A DNA stretch of 64,000 nt from Nitrospinota bacterium (GCA_016212275.1 JACRGR010000051.1:1-64000), one strand, 5' to 3'; positions 34,403-46,120 are shown, numbered from the stretch's first letter. Notes: generated from the letters alone by a model not told the origin. Made by a program: numbers and translations.

Positions 34403-34452
34403 GAAAATCCCCTGATTTGATATGCGGTTGTGAAGACCTTATAATCAACCGG

Positions 34453-35070
34453 ATGATTAAGAAAATATCCGTTTCGGCGTTGCTGGCGGTCATAGCGTTC
34501 GCGTCTTCCTCCTGCGCAACGCCGGAGATGAAAGTGAAAGTATCCCTCCAGCAGGACAAGATCATAGGCGACGTGAACCGCAACCTGCGGTCGGTGAAAG
34601 TGTACCGCAACCTGCTCGACACGATATTGCTCGCCGACGTGCTGTGGTACAAGCCGGAGATCAAAAAAGCGGTGGTGGATTTCGGCAAAGCGGACGGACG
34701 CATAGACGCGGAACAGGAAAAGAAAATGCTGGCGGACATCGCGGAGAAGGACGACAAGGAGCTTGAGTTCATCGCCGGCATTGTGACCGGCGACATCCGC
34801 TGGAACGATTTTGAGAAAGAAGACTCGATGTGGCGTGTCACGCTGAAAACCGCTGACGGTCAGTTGGTAACGCCGCTCGCGGTGGAGAAATTGAAGCTGA
34901 ACAAAATGCAGGACGCATGGCTGTTTCCCTTCCTCACGGAATGGAAGAGCGTTTACCGGATACGGTTTGCCAAAACCCCGTCCCTGACCGGCATGGACGC
35001 CTACACGCTCCGGTTTACCTCCATGGCTGGCGAGGGGACCTTCAACTGGGAAACGCGCCAGCCCAAGTAG
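34453..35070 (+). CDS. lipoprotein of unknown function
   Basis: 205 residues from the ATG at 34453, which starts the signal peptide IKKISVSALLAVIAFASSS followed by the lipobox cysteine at 21 (SSSC). The mature protein is mixed helix and strand, with a helical middle (DFGKADGRIDAEQEKKMLADIAEKDDKE) and a C-terminal strand-rich part ending EGTFNWETRQP. No family recognised. It is close to feoB (49 bases) on the same strand but the product is not typical of iron uptake. Confidence 0.78.
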   Translation: MIKKISVSALLAVIAFASSSCATPEMKVKVSLQQDKIIGDVNRNLRSVKVYRNLLDTILLADVLWYKPEIKKAVVDFGKADGRIDAEQEKKMLADIAEKDDKELEFIAGIVTGDIRWNDFEKEDSMWRVTLKTADGQLVTPLAVEKLKLNKMQDAWLFPFLTEWKSVYRIRFAKTPSLTGMDAYTLRFTSMAGEGTFNWETRQPK

Positions 35071-35119
35071 TCCCGCTTTCCGCGACGCATGACGGTGAAG
35101 CACGGAAAGGTGTAAGGCA

Positions 35120-37042
35120 ATGAACGCCCCGAACAGGAAGATAGCGATAATCGGCCCGCCGAACGTGGGCAAGAGCACGCTTTTCAACAAATTCTCGCGC
35201 GCCTATTCGGTGGTCTCGAACTACGCGCAGACCACCATCGAATCCCTTCGCAAGGAATCGCGCTTCGCCGGCGGGGTGTACGAGATCATAGACACCCCCG
35301 GCCTTTTTTCCCTGGCATCCGCCTCGGAGGACGAGGCGGTGAGTTGCCGGATCCTTATGGAAGAGCGCCCGCGCATAGTGCTCTTTTGCGGCGACGCGAC
35401 GAACCTCAAGCGTTCGCTTATCCTTTTGTCGCAAGTGCTGGAATTGGGCCTGCCCACCGTGCTGTGCCTGAACAAGGTGGATGAGGCGGGACGGCGCGGG
35501 ATATCCATCAATGCCGAGGCGATCGCCGAAATATTGAGGATTCCGGCGGTGCTTACGGCGGCCATCCACGGCGTGGGGTTGGCCGAGGTGGAGAAGGCGG
35601 CGCACAATGCGGGTACGCCGGTGGCTTTGATGACGTTCGCGCCGCATATTGAAAAGGCGGCGTTGGCGATACAAGGTATTTTCCGGGCGGAAAACGGCCC
35701 CGCGCGCGGCGAACTGCTTTTGCTCCTTGCGGAAGACCCGGTTGCGGAAACCGTTTTGCGCGCGCGGTACGGCGATGCGCCGGTCAGTGCCGCTATCGAA
35801 GAGCGAACCAAGTTGTTTCGGGTGCACCCATCGGCCGGAATTCGGCACGCCATTTTCTCAGCGCGCGAATCATGGGCGGACGGCGTGGTGGCGAAAGTGG
35901 CGCAAAAAAAAGCGCTGGACGTGCGAAGCCTCGGCTACGAGGCGGCGCGCCTTGCGCGCGAGCCGCTTACCGGCGTTCCGATACTGATTGGGGTGCTGTG
36001 GCTCACGTTCTACGCGGTGGGGAACTTTTCCACTAAACTCGCCGCCGTGCTGGATACATGGGTCTTTATTCCGTTCAGCGCATGGGTGTCCGGCATTATT
36101 CCCAACCTCCTGCTCAAGGATTTCCTGGTGGGGAACTATGGCATCCTTACGATGGGGGTGATAAACGCCATCGGAACGGTGGTGCCGATACTGCTGGTGT
36201 TTTTCCTCATCATCAATTTCCTTGAAGAGATCGGATATTTGCCGAACCTCAGCGTGTTGGCGAACCGCATGATGAAGCCGATGGGGCTTTCCGGCAAGGC
36301 GGTTCTGCCGATGGTGCTGGGCTTCGGGTGTAATACGATGGCCACGGTCGCCACCCGGATGCTGGAAACGCGCAAAGAGCGCATCATTGCCTCGTTCCTC
36401 ATCGCGCTTGGGTTTCCCTGCGCGGTGCAGTTGGGAATTCTTCTCGCCATCCTTTCCACGTCGCCGTTCTCGGCGCTCCTTGTCGTTGTGGGGACGGTCA
36501 TCATTACCCAAGTGGTGGTGGGGCTCGCGTTGGGAAAGATCATTCCCACGGAACGCACCGCCGATTTCATCGTGGAGCTTCCCACGTTCAGCGCCCCGAA
36601 CTGGCGGAACATTTCGGTGAAAACCTATTTCCGCATCAAGTGGTTCCTGGTGGAGGTGTTGCCCCTGTTCATAGCGGCCTCCCTCCTGATGTTTGCGCTG
36701 GACAAATCGGGACTCCTTGCAACAATTGACCGGCTGGCGAGGCCGGTGGTTACGGGACTGCTCTCGTTGCCGGAATCGGCGGCGGAGGTGTTCATCCTCG
36801 TTTTGGCGCGGCGCGAGATCGGCGCGGTGTTCTTTAAAAACATGGTGGACGGCGGCCTGCTGGATTATTACCAGACCGTGACGGGGCTGGTGGTCATCAC
36901 GTTGTTCATTCCTTGCGCATCCAATACAATGGTGATGATAAAGGAACTTGGCGCGCGCTGGGCCATTGGCATCAACCTTACCATTATCGCGCTGGCGATA
37001 GGGGTGGGTACGGTGGTCAATTTCACCCTGCGGCTTTTTTAG
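35120..37042 (+). CDS. feoB: ferrous iron transporter FeoB
   Basis: 640 residues. N-terminal G domain with G1 GPPNVGKST (12-20), G3 DTPG (58-61), and G4 NKVD (118-121); then the membrane part with two Gate-type nucleoside recognition regions (GVINAIGTVVPILLVFFLI, VVGTVIITQVVVG) and the FeoB_C segment (KTYFRIKWFLVEVLPLF, PESAAEVFILVLARREIGAVFFK). It imports Fe(II) using GTP. Smaller than E. coli FeoB (about 770), like many non-enterobacterial ones. No free-standing feoA; the next gene, 9 bases on, is a regulator with a FeoA domain at its end. Confidence 0.95.
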   Translation: MNAPNRKIAIIGPPNVGKSTLFNKFSRAYSVVSNYAQTTIESLRKESRFAGGVYEIIDTPGLFSLASASEDEAVSCRILMEERPRIVLFCGDATNLKRSLILLSQVLELGLPTVLCLNKVDEAGRRGISINAEAIAEILRIPAVLTAAIHGVGLAEVEKAAHNAGTPVALMTFAPHIEKAALAIQGIFRAENGPARGELLLLLAEDPVAETVLRARYGDAPVSAAIEERTKLFRVHPSAGIRHAIFSARESWADGVVAKVAQKKALDVRSLGYEAARLAREPLTGVPILIGVLWLTFYAVGNFSTKLAAVLDTWVFIPFSAWVSGIIPNLLLKDFLVGNYGILTMGVINAIGTVVPILLVFFLIINFLEEIGYLPNLSVLANRMMKPMGLSGKAVLPMVLGFGCNTMATVATRMLETRKERIIASFLIALGFPCAVQLGILLAILSTSPFSALLVVVGTVIITQVVVGLALGKIIPTERTADFIVELPTFSAPNWRNISVKTYFRIKWFLVEVLPLFIAASLLMFALDKSGLLATIDRLARPVVTGLLSLPESAAEVFILVLARREIGAVFFKNMVDGGLLDYYQTVTGLVVITLFIPCASNTMVMIKELGARWAIGINLTIIALAIGVGTVVNFTLRLF

Positions 37043-37051
37043 GAATGGACA

Positions 37052-37729
37052 ATGGTTAGCCCCAAAGACCAGAAACGCGACGAACTGCTGGAACTGCTGT
37101 GGCACCTGGACGAAAGCCACGCGCTCACCATGTCCGCGCTGAAAGAGCACGACGGGAGCGGCGATTTCGAGCAGAGCCTAAAAGACATCGCCATCAGCGA
37201 TTATGTGCGCATCGAGGGAGACGCGATCGCCCTCACGCCCAAAGGGAAGGAGATGGCGCGCGACATCACCCGGAGCCACCGGCTTGCCGAGCGGCTGATG
37301 AGCGACGTGCTCGGCGCCCCCGACCAAGACGTGGAAGCGGCCGCCTGCGAATTCGAGCATGTGCTGGCGGCGGGGCTGGTGGATTCCATCTGCACTCTGC
37401 TTGGGCATCCGCGCACTTGCCCGCATGGCAACCCGATACCGGAAGGAAAGTGTTGCAAAGAGGCGCGCGAAACGGTGCAGAGCGCCGTCATCTCATTGCC
37501 GGAAATGGAAGTGGGGACTGCGGCGAAGGTGGCGTTCATCAACGCGAAGGACGCCCGCCTGCTAAAACTGATGAGCATGGGCATCACGCCGGGGAGCGAG
37601 ATAAAGCTCCACCAGAAATATCCCGCGTTGGTCATAGAGCTGGAACAAAGCCAATTGGCGCTGGAAGACGCGATAGGGGAAGATATAAAGGTTTGGCGCC
37701 CGGCGCGGCGGGGCACGAAAAACCCTTAA
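37052..37729 (+). CDS. DtxR-type metal-dependent regulator with C-terminal FeoA/SH3-like domain
   Basis: 225 residues. N-terminal winged helix (about 5-70), the dimerisation and metal region (RSHRLAERLM, CEFEHVL, HPRTCPHGNPIP), then a C-terminal SH3-like FeoA domain (GTAAKVAFINAKDARLLKLMSMGITPGSEI). DtxR/IdeR/MntR proteins repress iron or manganese genes when loaded with metal. Its place 9 bases after feoB makes it a likely feedback regulator of this iron operon; the upstream feoB region has no repressor site that I can recognise. The HPRTC segment includes Cys and His ligands expected for metal binding. Confidence 0.9.
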   Translation: MVSPKDQKRDELLELLWHLDESHALTMSALKEHDGSGDFEQSLKDIAISDYVRIEGDAIALTPKGKEMARDITRSHRLAERLMSDVLGAPDQDVEAAACEFEHVLAAGLVDSICTLLGHPRTCPHGNPIPEGKCCKEARETVQSAVISLPEMEVGTAAKVAFINAKDARLLKLMSMGITPGSEIKLHQKYPALVIELEQSQLALEDAIGEDIKVWRPARRGTKNP

Positions 37730-37733
37730 CCGG

Positions 37734-38387
37734 TCAGGGTTTGTTGTTCCACTTCAGGTAATGGTGGCGGGCGAACTCTATGACCGCCGGCAGGATCGAT
37801 ACGATAATTATGGCGATGATCACCATCGAGAAGTTTTTCTTCACCACTTCCATATTGCCGAAGAAGTAGCCGCCGACAAGGAAAAGCCCCACCCATAAAA
37901 ACGCGCCCAGAGTCGAGTATTTTGCGAACTGTTTCATATCCATCTTCCCTATGCCCGCCACGAATGGCGCGAACGTGCGCACGATGGGCAAAAAGCGGCC
38001 GATGACCACCGTCTTGGCCCCGTAGCGCGTGTAGTAGCGCTGGGTGATGGTGATGTATTCTTTGTTGAACAGGCGCGACTTCCCGCTATTGAAGACCTTG
38101 GGGCCCACCCGCGCGCCGATATGGTAATTGCTGATGTTGCCGAGCATGGCGGCGATGACCAGCAGGGCGAAGAGCGGCACGATCTCCAGCGTGCCGATGG
38201 CGGCGATCGCCCCCGTGGCGAAGAGCAGGGAGTCGCCCGGCAAAAACGGCGTGACCACGAGGCCCGTCTCCGCGAAGATGATGAGGAACAGGATGGCGTA
38301 CACCCACACGCCGTATTCGGTGGTGAGCGTGTGCAGATGCTGATCCAGGTGCATCATCATGCCGATGAGAGTTGTAAGCAGTTCCAT
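37734..38387 (-). CDS. DedA family membrane protein
   Basis: 217 residues, five to six hydrophobic stretches. DedA signatures: FAETGLVVTPFLPGDSLLF, the G-x-x-N-Y turn (LGNISNYHIGARVG), and GRFLPIVRTFAPFVAGIGKM with the conserved Arg. These proteins are flippases or transporters for polyisoprenyl or phospholipids and affect envelope integrity. It is convergent with the DtxR-type gene (4-base gap). No direct link to the neighbours is visible. Confidence 0.92.
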   Translation of the reverse strand: MELLTTLIGMMMHLDQHLHTLTTEYGVWVYAILFLIIFAETGLVVTPFLPGDSLLFATGAIAAIGTLEIVPLFALLVIAAMLGNISNYHIGARVGPKVFNSGKSRLFNKEYITITQRYYTRYGAKTVVIGRFLPIVRTFAPFVAGIGKMDMKQFAKYSTLGAFLWVGLFLVGGYFFGNMEVVKKNFSMVIIAIIIVSILPAVIEFARHHYLKWNNKP

Positions 38388-38448
38388 AATTATGTTTGCG
38401 GTACTTTAGCAGAGGGGAGGGGGATAACCAAGCGTTCTTTGGCGGAGA

Positions 38449-39186
38449 TCAGTTATAAAATCCGCCGCCGAGCACGACTTGGAGGTACGGGCCGGTGAAC
38501 CCCGCCGAAGGGCCGCCGGAGCTTGCCCCCTCGATGTTGCGCCAGCCGTCCTGATAGATCGTGAACAGGTAGCCCGCGCGGAAACCGAATACCCAGAATC
38601 CCCCTTTGCCGGATTCAGGCGGCGCGATGATGCCGTCCGCGGCGATGCCGAGGTTCAGGAGCATGCTGGAGTTGACCAGCGCCGCCCCGCGTTTGGGATC
38701 GGCGAGCGTTTGGTCGAACGTGGGCGATGAGGTCTCGTTGATGGAAAGGTTCAGCGTGCCGAAACCGAGACCCGCTTGCGGAAACACCCGGAGCGACGGC
38801 TTTTCATACACCGTGTACCCTACGTTCACAAGCAGGTAGCCGCCATTCACCCTTGTGCGGTATGTGCTGGTGGCGGAACTCTTTTCGGCCAATCCCTGTA
38901 TCTCGCCGCCGACGACCCATTTGTCCAGTATCGCGTGGCCGCCGAACCCGACGGTGGTGAAGTTCTGCGAAAGTTTCGAGTATCCGGCGGTCTCCAGCCG
39001 CTGGTTCAGCGAGTCCACATCCGGCGAACTTGTGCCAAGCAACAGGTAAAACGCGCCGCCACGGTCCGGGTTAATGAAAGTAATTGCGTTCTTTTCGGTC
39101 TTTTCGTCATCGGGTTCCGGTTCCTGCGCGAATGCCGGAGTAGCCAGCGCGAGGAATAGAGCCATGAACAGGTATGCTTTTTTCAT
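38449..39186 (-). CDS. probable outer-membrane beta-barrel protein
   Basis: 245 residues from the ATG at 39186, which has GGAGG 5-10 bases upstream; an in-frame upstream ATG is further off. Signal peptide MKKAYLFMALFLALATPAFA, an acidic linker, then alternating strands (GGAFYLLLGTSSP, GFGGHAILDKWVVGGEIQG, GGYLLVNVGYTVYEKPSLRVFPQAGLGFG) and a final strand ending in VVLGGGFYN, with C-terminal aromatic residues typical of barrels. No known family. Stands alone upstream of dnaE. Confidence 0.75.
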   Translation of the reverse strand: MKKAYLFMALFLALATPAFAQEPEPDDEKTEKNAITFINPDRGGAFYLLLGTSSPDVDSLNQRLETAGYSKLSQNFTTVGFGGHAILDKWVVGGEIQGLAEKSSATSTYRTRVNGGYLLVNVGYTVYEKPSLRVFPQAGLGFGTLNLSINETSSPTFDQTLADPKRGAALVNSSMLLNLGIAADGIIAPPESGKGGFWVFGFRAGYLFTIYQDGWRNIEGASSGGPSAGFTGPYLQVVLGGGFYN

Positions 39187-39216
39187 CTGTGCCTCCGCGG
39201 ACATTATAGCGGATGA

Positions 39217-42200
39217 TCAAGCGCAGTACACGGAATTGGGGCCGAGAATGCCCTCAACTTCCGCTAAAAACGATTCGGTGGCCGCCACGCGGAACTTTTC
39301 CGCCGCGCTTACCTGCATTTTCCGCTTGTCCGGAAACGTGAAATGCAACACCAGCGCGCTCGGCCCCTTGTTCTTGAGCGCGGCCGATTTCAGCGCCTCA
39401 AGCACCGGGTTTTCCAGCCCTACCATGTTGAGGTTGAGGTGGATGGTTCCCGTCAGCCGTTCCTTGGCGGTCTGCAAGGGCAGTATCTCGTCCGCGATCA
39501 CCTTCATGTCGTTCTCGTCCTTATCCACCTTGCCGCGGACGAATATCGGCTCGCTGGATTCCAGGAGCGCCCTCTGCTGGCCGAAGAGTTCGGGCCAAAC
39601 GATCATCTTTGTGTTGCCCCCCAGGTCTTCCAGCGTGACGTAGGCCATGGTCTCCTTTTTCTTGGTGATCTGCGTTTTCAGCACGCTCACCACGCCGCAC
39701 AGCCGCACCTCGCGCCGGTGTTCCGCCTCCGCCAGCGATTCGGCGCTGTGCGTGGCGAGCCGCCGGATGTCCTTGCGGTAGCGTTCCAGCGGATGGCCGG
39801 AGATGTAGAATCCCAGCGTTTCCTTTTCATGCTCCAGCCGATCGCGCTCCGGCCATTCGGCGGTGGGCGCGATGAGCCGGTCAGCCTTTTGCTCTTCCGA
39901 TTCCATGGCGGCGAACATGTTCGACTGGCCCTTTTGCGAGTCCTCCCTGCTGGAGGAAGCCTCTTTCAGCACCGCGTCCAAAGAGGCGAAAATCGCGGCG
40001 CGGTTCTTGTGCAGGCTGTCGAACGCGCCGCATTTGATCAACGCTTCAAGCACGCGGCGGTTCACCTGCCGCAGGTCGATCCTCGCGGTGAAATCGAGGA
40101 ACGATTTGAACGGCCCGCCCGATTCCCGCGTACCGGCTATCATTTCCACCGCGGCCAAGCCCACCCCCTTCACGGCGGTGAGGCCGAACACGATGGTCTC
40201 GCCCGAAACGGTGAAGCCGGTGCCGCTTTGGTTGATGTCCGGCGGAAGCACCTTTATCCCCAGGTCGCGGCATTCGTTGAGGTAATGCACCACCTTGTCG
40301 GTGTTGTCCATTTCGCTGGTGAGCAGGGATGCCAGGTATTCGTGCGGGTAATGCGCCTTCAGGTAGGCGGTTTGGTAGCTCAGTAGCGCGTATGCGGCGG
40401 AGTGTGATTTGTTGAATCCGTAGCCGCCGAACTTTTCGATGAGGTCGAACACCTGATTGGCCTTCGCCGTGTCCACCTTGCGCTCGGCGGCCCCTTTCAC
40501 GAACGACTCGCGTTGCGCGCCCATCACTTCCATGTTCTTTTTGCCCATCGCCTTGCGCAGGGTGTCGGCTTGCCCCATCGTGAAACCGGCGAGCACGTTG
40601 GCCAGTTTCATGACCTGTTCCTGATACACCATAACGCCGTAGGTCTCCTGCAGGACTTCATTCATCTGGGGCACGATGTTCTCCACCGCTTCCAGCCCGT
40701 GCTTGCGCTTGATGAAGCTGTCCACCATTCCGCTTTCCAGCGGGCCGGGGCGATACAGCGCGACGAGCGCGATGATGTCCGAAAACACCTGCGGCTTCAG
40801 CTTCCGCAGGATGTCCCTCATGCCGGAGGACTCGAGCTGGAAGATGCCCAGCGTCCGCGCGGCGGAAAGGAGCTTGTAGGTCTCCGCGTCGTCCATCGGT
40901 ATCGCGTTGATGGCGAAGTCCGCTTTCTTGGTGGCGCGCACCTTGTTCACCGTCCAGTCGATCACGGTGAGGGTGCGCAGGCCGAGGAAATCCATTTTCA
41001 AAAGGCCGAGCGTCTCTATGTCGGTCATGGTGTACTGCGTGACCGTTTCCCCCTTGCTGGTCTTGTACAGCGGCAGGAAGTCGGTGAGGTCCGACGGGGC
41101 GATGACCACGCCGGCCGCGTGGGTGGATGCGTGGCGCGATACGCCTTCGAGCACCTTTGCGATCTCGATGAGCTTTTTCACGCGCGGGTCTTTCTTTTCC
41201 ATTTCTCCGAGGCGTTTTTCGGCTTTCAGGGCTTTCTCGATGGTCATGTCCAACGCTTCGGGCACCAGTTTGGCTATCGCGTCCACCTCGCCGTACGGCA
41301 TTTCCAGCACGCGCCCCACGTCGCGGATCACGCCGCGGGCCTTCATGGTGCCGAACGTGATGATCTGCGCCACGTTGCGGTGGCCGTATTTTTCGGAAAC
41401 GTATTTTATGACCTCCTCGCGGCGGTCCATGCAAAAGTCTATGTCTATATCCGGCATCGAGATGCGGTCCGGGTTCAAAAAGCGTTCGAAGAGCAGGCCG
41501 TACTTCATCGGGTCTATGTCCGTGATGCCGAGCGAATAGGCCACCAGACTCCCCGCCGCCGAGCCGCGCCCCGGCCCCACCGGAATGCCGCGGTCCTTGG
41601 CTTCGCGGATGAAGTCCCACACGATGAGGAAGTAACCGGCGAAGTTCATCTTCTTTATGACTTCCAGTTCCACGCTCGCCCGCGTACGGTACACTTTTTC
41701 CGTTTCCGCCGGTATTTCCTCGCCGCGAATTTTCGCCGCGTCCAGCCGCACCGTGATGTGGTGGTCCACCATGTCTTCCAGATAGCGCTGGGGAGTTTCG
41801 TCCGAGGGGACGGGGTAGGCGGGCAGGTGGTATTCGCCGAATTTCAGGTCCAGATTGCATCTATCCGCCACCTCGCGCGTGTTTTTGATCGCGTCCGGCA
41901 GTTCGGCGAACAGGCGGCGCATTTCCTCCGCCGATTTGACGTAAAATTCCTTCGCGCCGTAACGCAGGCGGTTTTGCTCGTTGAGCGTTTTGCCGGTGCC
42001 GATGCACAGCAGGGCGTCGTGCGCCTCCCAGTGGCTTTGTTCGAGGTAGTGGCAGTCGTTGGTGGCCACCAGTTTAATATTGTGCTTTTTCGCCAGCTCC
42101 ACGATCTCCACGTTGGCTTTTTTTTGTTCCGCCAGGCCGTGGTCCTGCACTTCCAGGTAGAAGCGGTCGCCGAACAGTTCTTTGTAGAAACCGAGCGTTT

Positions 42201-42690
42201 CCTCGGCCTCGGCTTGGCGGTTCATCAGTATCTTTTTGGGTATTTCGCCTTTCAGGCATGCGGAGAGGGCGATCAGCCCCTCGCTGTGTTGCGCCAGGAA
42301 TTCTTTGTCGGTGCGCGGCTTGTAGTAGAACCCTTCCGTGTAAGCGGAAGAGACTATCTTGCACAGGTTCCGGTAGCCCTTGGCGTTCTGGATGAGGAGG
42401 ACGAGGTGGTACGAGGCGTCCTCGTCCTGCGTGTTCGATTTTTCGGCCCCCTTGTCGAAGCGGGACTTTGGCGCGACGTACACCTCGCACCCCACGATCG
42501 GCTTGACCGGGCTTTTGTATCCCTTTTTCAGGAACTCCACCGCGCCGAACAGGTTGCCGTGGTCGGTCACGGCGACGGCGGCCATGTGGAGTTCTTCCGC
42601 CTTTTTCAGCAGGCCGTCAAATCGTATGGCCCCGTCGAGCAGGGAGTATTCCGAGTGCAGGTGGAGGTGTACGAAGTCCTCGTGTTGCAT
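39217..42690 (-). CDS. dnaE: DNA polymerase III subunit alpha
   Basis: 1157 residues, normal for DnaE. Order: PHP domain (HLHLHSEYSLLDG at the start), polymerase core with the palm motif PDIDIDF (catalytic Asp) and GRGSAAGSLVAY, thumb/finger domains, helix-hairpin-helix, and an OB-fold (MAYVTLEDLGGNTKMIVWP) near the C terminus. It is the replicative polymerase. Only 3 bases separate it from the zinc-ribbon gene upstream, so both are probably transcribed with guaA and guaB. No C-terminal tau-binding oddity seen. Confidence 0.97.
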   Translation of the reverse strand: MQHEDFVHLHLHSEYSLLDGAIRFDGLLKKAEELHMAAVAVTDHGNLFGAVEFLKKGYKSPVKPIVGCEVYVAPKSRFDKGAEKSNTQDEDASYHLVLLIQNAKGYRNLCKIVSSAYTEGFYYKPRTDKEFLAQHSEGLIALSACLKGEIPKKILMNRQAEAEETLGFYKELFGDRFYLEVQDHGLAEQKKANVEIVELAKKHNIKLVATNDCHYLEQSHWEAHDALLCIGTGKTLNEQNRLRYGAKEFYVKSAEEMRRLFAELPDAIKNTREVADRCNLDLKFGEYHLPAYPVPSDETPQRYLEDMVDHHITVRLDAAKIRGEEIPAETEKVYRTRASVELEVIKKMNFAGYFLIVWDFIREAKDRGIPVGPGRGSAAGSLVAYSLGITDIDPMKYGLLFERFLNPDRISMPDIDIDFCMDRREEVIKYVSEKYGHRNVAQIITFGTMKARGVIRDVGRVLEMPYGEVDAIAKLVPEALDMTIEKALKAEKRLGEMEKKDPRVKKLIEIAKVLEGVSRHASTHAAGVVIAPSDLTDFLPLYKTSKGETVTQYTMTDIETLGLLKMDFLGLRTLTVIDWTVNKVRATKKADFAINAIPMDDAETYKLLSAARTLGIFQLESSGMRDILRKLKPQVFSDIIALVALYRPGPLESGMVDSFIKRKHGLEAVENIVPQMNEVLQETYGVMVYQEQVMKLANVLAGFTMGQADTLRKAMGKKNMEVMGAQRESFVKGAAERKVDTAKANQVFDLIEKFGGYGFNKSHSAAYALLSYQTAYLKAHYPHEYLASLLTSEMDNTDKVVHYLNECRDLGIKVLPPDINQSGTGFTVSGETIVFGLTAVKGVGLAAVEMIAGTRESGGPFKSFLDFTARIDLRQVNRRVLEALIKCGAFDSLHKNRAAIFASLDAVLKEASSSREDSQKGQSNMFAAMESEEQKADRLIAPTAEWPERDRLEHEKETLGFYISGHPLERYRKDIRRLATHSAESLAEAEHRREVRLCGVVSVLKTQITKKKETMAYVTLEDLGGNTKMIVWPELFGQQRALLESSEPIFVRGKVDKDENDMKVIADEILPLQTAKERLTGTIHLNLNMVGLENPVLEALKSAALKNKGPSALVLHFTFPDKRKMQVSAAEKFRVAATESFLAEVEGILGPNSVYCA

Positions 42691-42693
42691 CCC

Positions 42694-42969
42694 TTAAACT
42701 TCTTCTTCGCCCTCGTCCGCTTCGATCTCGTCCAAGCCGATCTCGCCCATTTCCCCGAATTCGTCGTCCGCCTTTTCCTCCACGTCCACTTCGTCGGGAA
42801 GTACGGCGCGCGGGCGCGGCTTCACCGGGGCGCTGGCCGATAGCTTGGGCGGCGCTTTGGTCTGGTCCGCGCCGCACTTCGGGCATATCGGCGCGGGCTT
42901 GTTCATGTCGTAAAATCGGGCGCTACATTTGTAGCAGATGTAACGTGTGCCCCATTCAGGTTTTACCAT
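42694..42969 (-). CDS. FYDLN-acid zinc-ribbon protein (TIGR02300-like)
   Basis: 91 residues from the ATG at 42969, with AGGAGGAAG upstream. A CxxC-x-CxxC zinc ribbon (ICYKC ... ICPKC) surrounds the diagnostic SARFYDMNKP, followed by a proline/lysine stretch and an acidic tail (EADEGEEEV). Found widely in Proteobacteria-like genomes; role unknown. Gene order guaB-guaA-FYDLN-dnaE on the minus strand. Confidence 0.85.
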   Translation of the reverse strand: MVKPEWGTRYICYKCSARFYDMNKPAPICPKCGADQTKAPPKLSASAPVKPRPRAVLPDEVDVEEKADDEFGEMGEIGLDEIEADEGEEEV

Positions 42970-42982
42970 TTCTTCCTCCTGC

Positions 42983-44533
42983 TTATTCCCATTCAATGGT
43001 TCCGGGTGGTTTGGACGATATATCGTACACCACCCTGTTGACCCCTTTAACTTCGTTTATTATCCGACTGGCTATCCGCGCCAGCAGTTCATGGTCCAGG
43101 CGCGCCCAGTCCGCCGTCATGCCGTCGCGGCTGGTGACGGCGCGCACGGCCACCACGTTCTCGTAGGTGCGCTCGTCGCCCATCACTCCGACCGATTTCA
43201 CCGGCAACAGCACGGCGAATGATTGCCACACCTCGCGGTACTGGCCCGCGGCCTTTATCTCTTCCACCACTATGTCGTCCGCCTCGCGCAGTATTGTAAG
43301 CCGTTCGTGCGTCACTTCGCCAATGATCCGTATGGCAAGCCCCGGGCCGGGGAACGGCTGGCGGTGGATGAGCGTGTCCGACAGGTCCATTTCGTGCCCC
43401 AGCGCGCGCACTTCGTCCTTGAACAGTTCGCGCAACGGCTCGATGAGTTTCAGCTTCATCGCCTTCGGCAGGCCGCCGACGTTGTGGTGGCTTTTGATGA
43501 CGGCGGAGGGACCGCGGAACGAAACGGACTCGATAACGTCCGGGTACAGCGTCCCCTGCGCGAGGTATTTCACGTTGCCTATTTTCCTCGCCTCGGCGCG
43601 GAACACGTCAATGAACCGCCGTCCGATGATCTTCCGTTTTTTCTCCGGGTCTTTCACCCCTTTGAGCGCCTTGAGGAAAATGCCGGAGGCATCCACACCC
43701 TTTACCTTTATATGAAGGTTCTTGCGGAAACTTTCCAGCACCTTCTTCGCCTCGTCCTTGCGGAGCAGACCGTTGTCTATGAACAGGCAGGTGAGCTGGT
43801 CGCCGATGGCCTTGTGTACGATGGCGGCGCACACGGTGGAGTCCACCCCGCCGGAGATGCCGAGTATCACGCGGTCGTTGCCCACCCGTTCGCGGATTTT
43901 TCCCACTTCATTTTCCAGGAATGAGCGCATGTTCCAGTTGCCGGAACATCCGCAGATGTTTTTCACAAAGTTGGAAAGTATCCGCGCGCCGTTGGGGGTA
44001 TGCACCACTTCGGGGTGGAACTGTATCGCGTACACCGGACGGGTAAGGCTCCGCATGGCGGCCACCGGCGAGTTCGCGGTGTGGGCCGTGGCGCAAAACC
44101 CTTTCGGGAGTTTTTCTATCCGGTCGCCGTGGCTCATCCAGACGTTCTCATTTTTGGAAAGCCCGTCGAAGATGCCGGTGTTGTCGTCAATGGTCAAAAC
44201 AGCGGGGCCGTACTCGCGTTTTTGCGAGTGCGCCACCTTACCGCCCAGCGAGTGGGTGAGCAATTGCATCCCGTAGCAGATGCCCAGCACCGGCAGGCCC
44301 ATCTCCATCAGGCCGCGCCCGAGTTTCGGCGCGCCTTTTTGGTGGACGGAGAACGGCGAACCGGAGAGGATGATCCCCTTTGCGCCGAAGGCCCGTATCT
44401 TCTCCATTGGCGCGGTGCAGGGGAATATTTCGCAGTACACGCCGGTTTCGCGCACCCGGCGGGCGATAAGCTGGGTGTATTGCGACCCGAAATCGAGGAC
44501 AAGTATCTTTTCAGCGTGAGTGTTGTCGGCCAT
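42983..44533 (-). CDS. guaA: GMP synthase (glutamine-hydrolysing)
   Basis: 516 residues. N-terminal class I amidotransferase ([17 protein letters not shown]; nucleophile Cys in GICYGMQLL; His-x-Glu in FHPEVVHTP), the ATP pyrophosphatase domain with P-loop SGGVDST, and the C-terminal dimerisation domain ending in PPGTIEWE. Converts XMP to GMP. It follows guaB by 7 bases, giving the two-step IMP to GMP operon. Confidence 0.97.
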   Translation of the reverse strand: MADNTHAEKILVLDFGSQYTQLIARRVRETGVYCEIFPCTAPMEKIRAFGAKGIILSGSPFSVHQKGAPKLGRGLMEMGLPVLGICYGMQLLTHSLGGKVAHSQKREYGPAVLTIDDNTGIFDGLSKNENVWMSHGDRIEKLPKGFCATAHTANSPVAAMRSLTRPVYAIQFHPEVVHTPNGARILSNFVKNICGCSGNWNMRSFLENEVGKIRERVGNDRVILGISGGVDSTVCAAIVHKAIGDQLTCLFIDNGLLRKDEAKKVLESFRKNLHIKVKGVDASGIFLKALKGVKDPEKKRKIIGRRFIDVFRAEARKIGNVKYLAQGTLYPDVIESVSFRGPSAVIKSHHNVGGLPKAMKLKLIEPLRELFKDEVRALGHEMDLSDTLIHRQPFPGPGLAIRIIGEVTHERLTILREADDIVVEEIKAAGQYREVWQSFAVLLPVKSVGVMGDERTYENVVAVRAVTSRDGMTADWARLDHELLARIASRIINEVKGVNRVVYDISSKPPGTIEWE

Positions 44534-44540
44534 TGGAGCG

Positions 44541-46013
<1,473 letters not shown>

Positions 46014-46120
46014 TTAGTAAAATATTTATAACTTTCGGCAAGTGCCAGTGGTCAATCCAGTTCTCCTGAAGTTACCCCATCAAGTTGGACGGAATAGTAC
46101 CACCGGAAACGGCGGAAGGC

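Noticed and set aside
34288-35190. N-terminal extension of the AspT-like transporter frame
   Set aside because: The frame is open but runs antisense to the lipoprotein gene and start of feoB; the ATG at 34287 has a ribosome-binding site and starts a membrane helix typical of the family.
40513-42843. Long open frame antisense to dnaE (776 codons)
   Set aside because: It is the complement of dnaE, whose motifs are complete; the antisense translation is His/Phe/Val-rich and resembles no protein.
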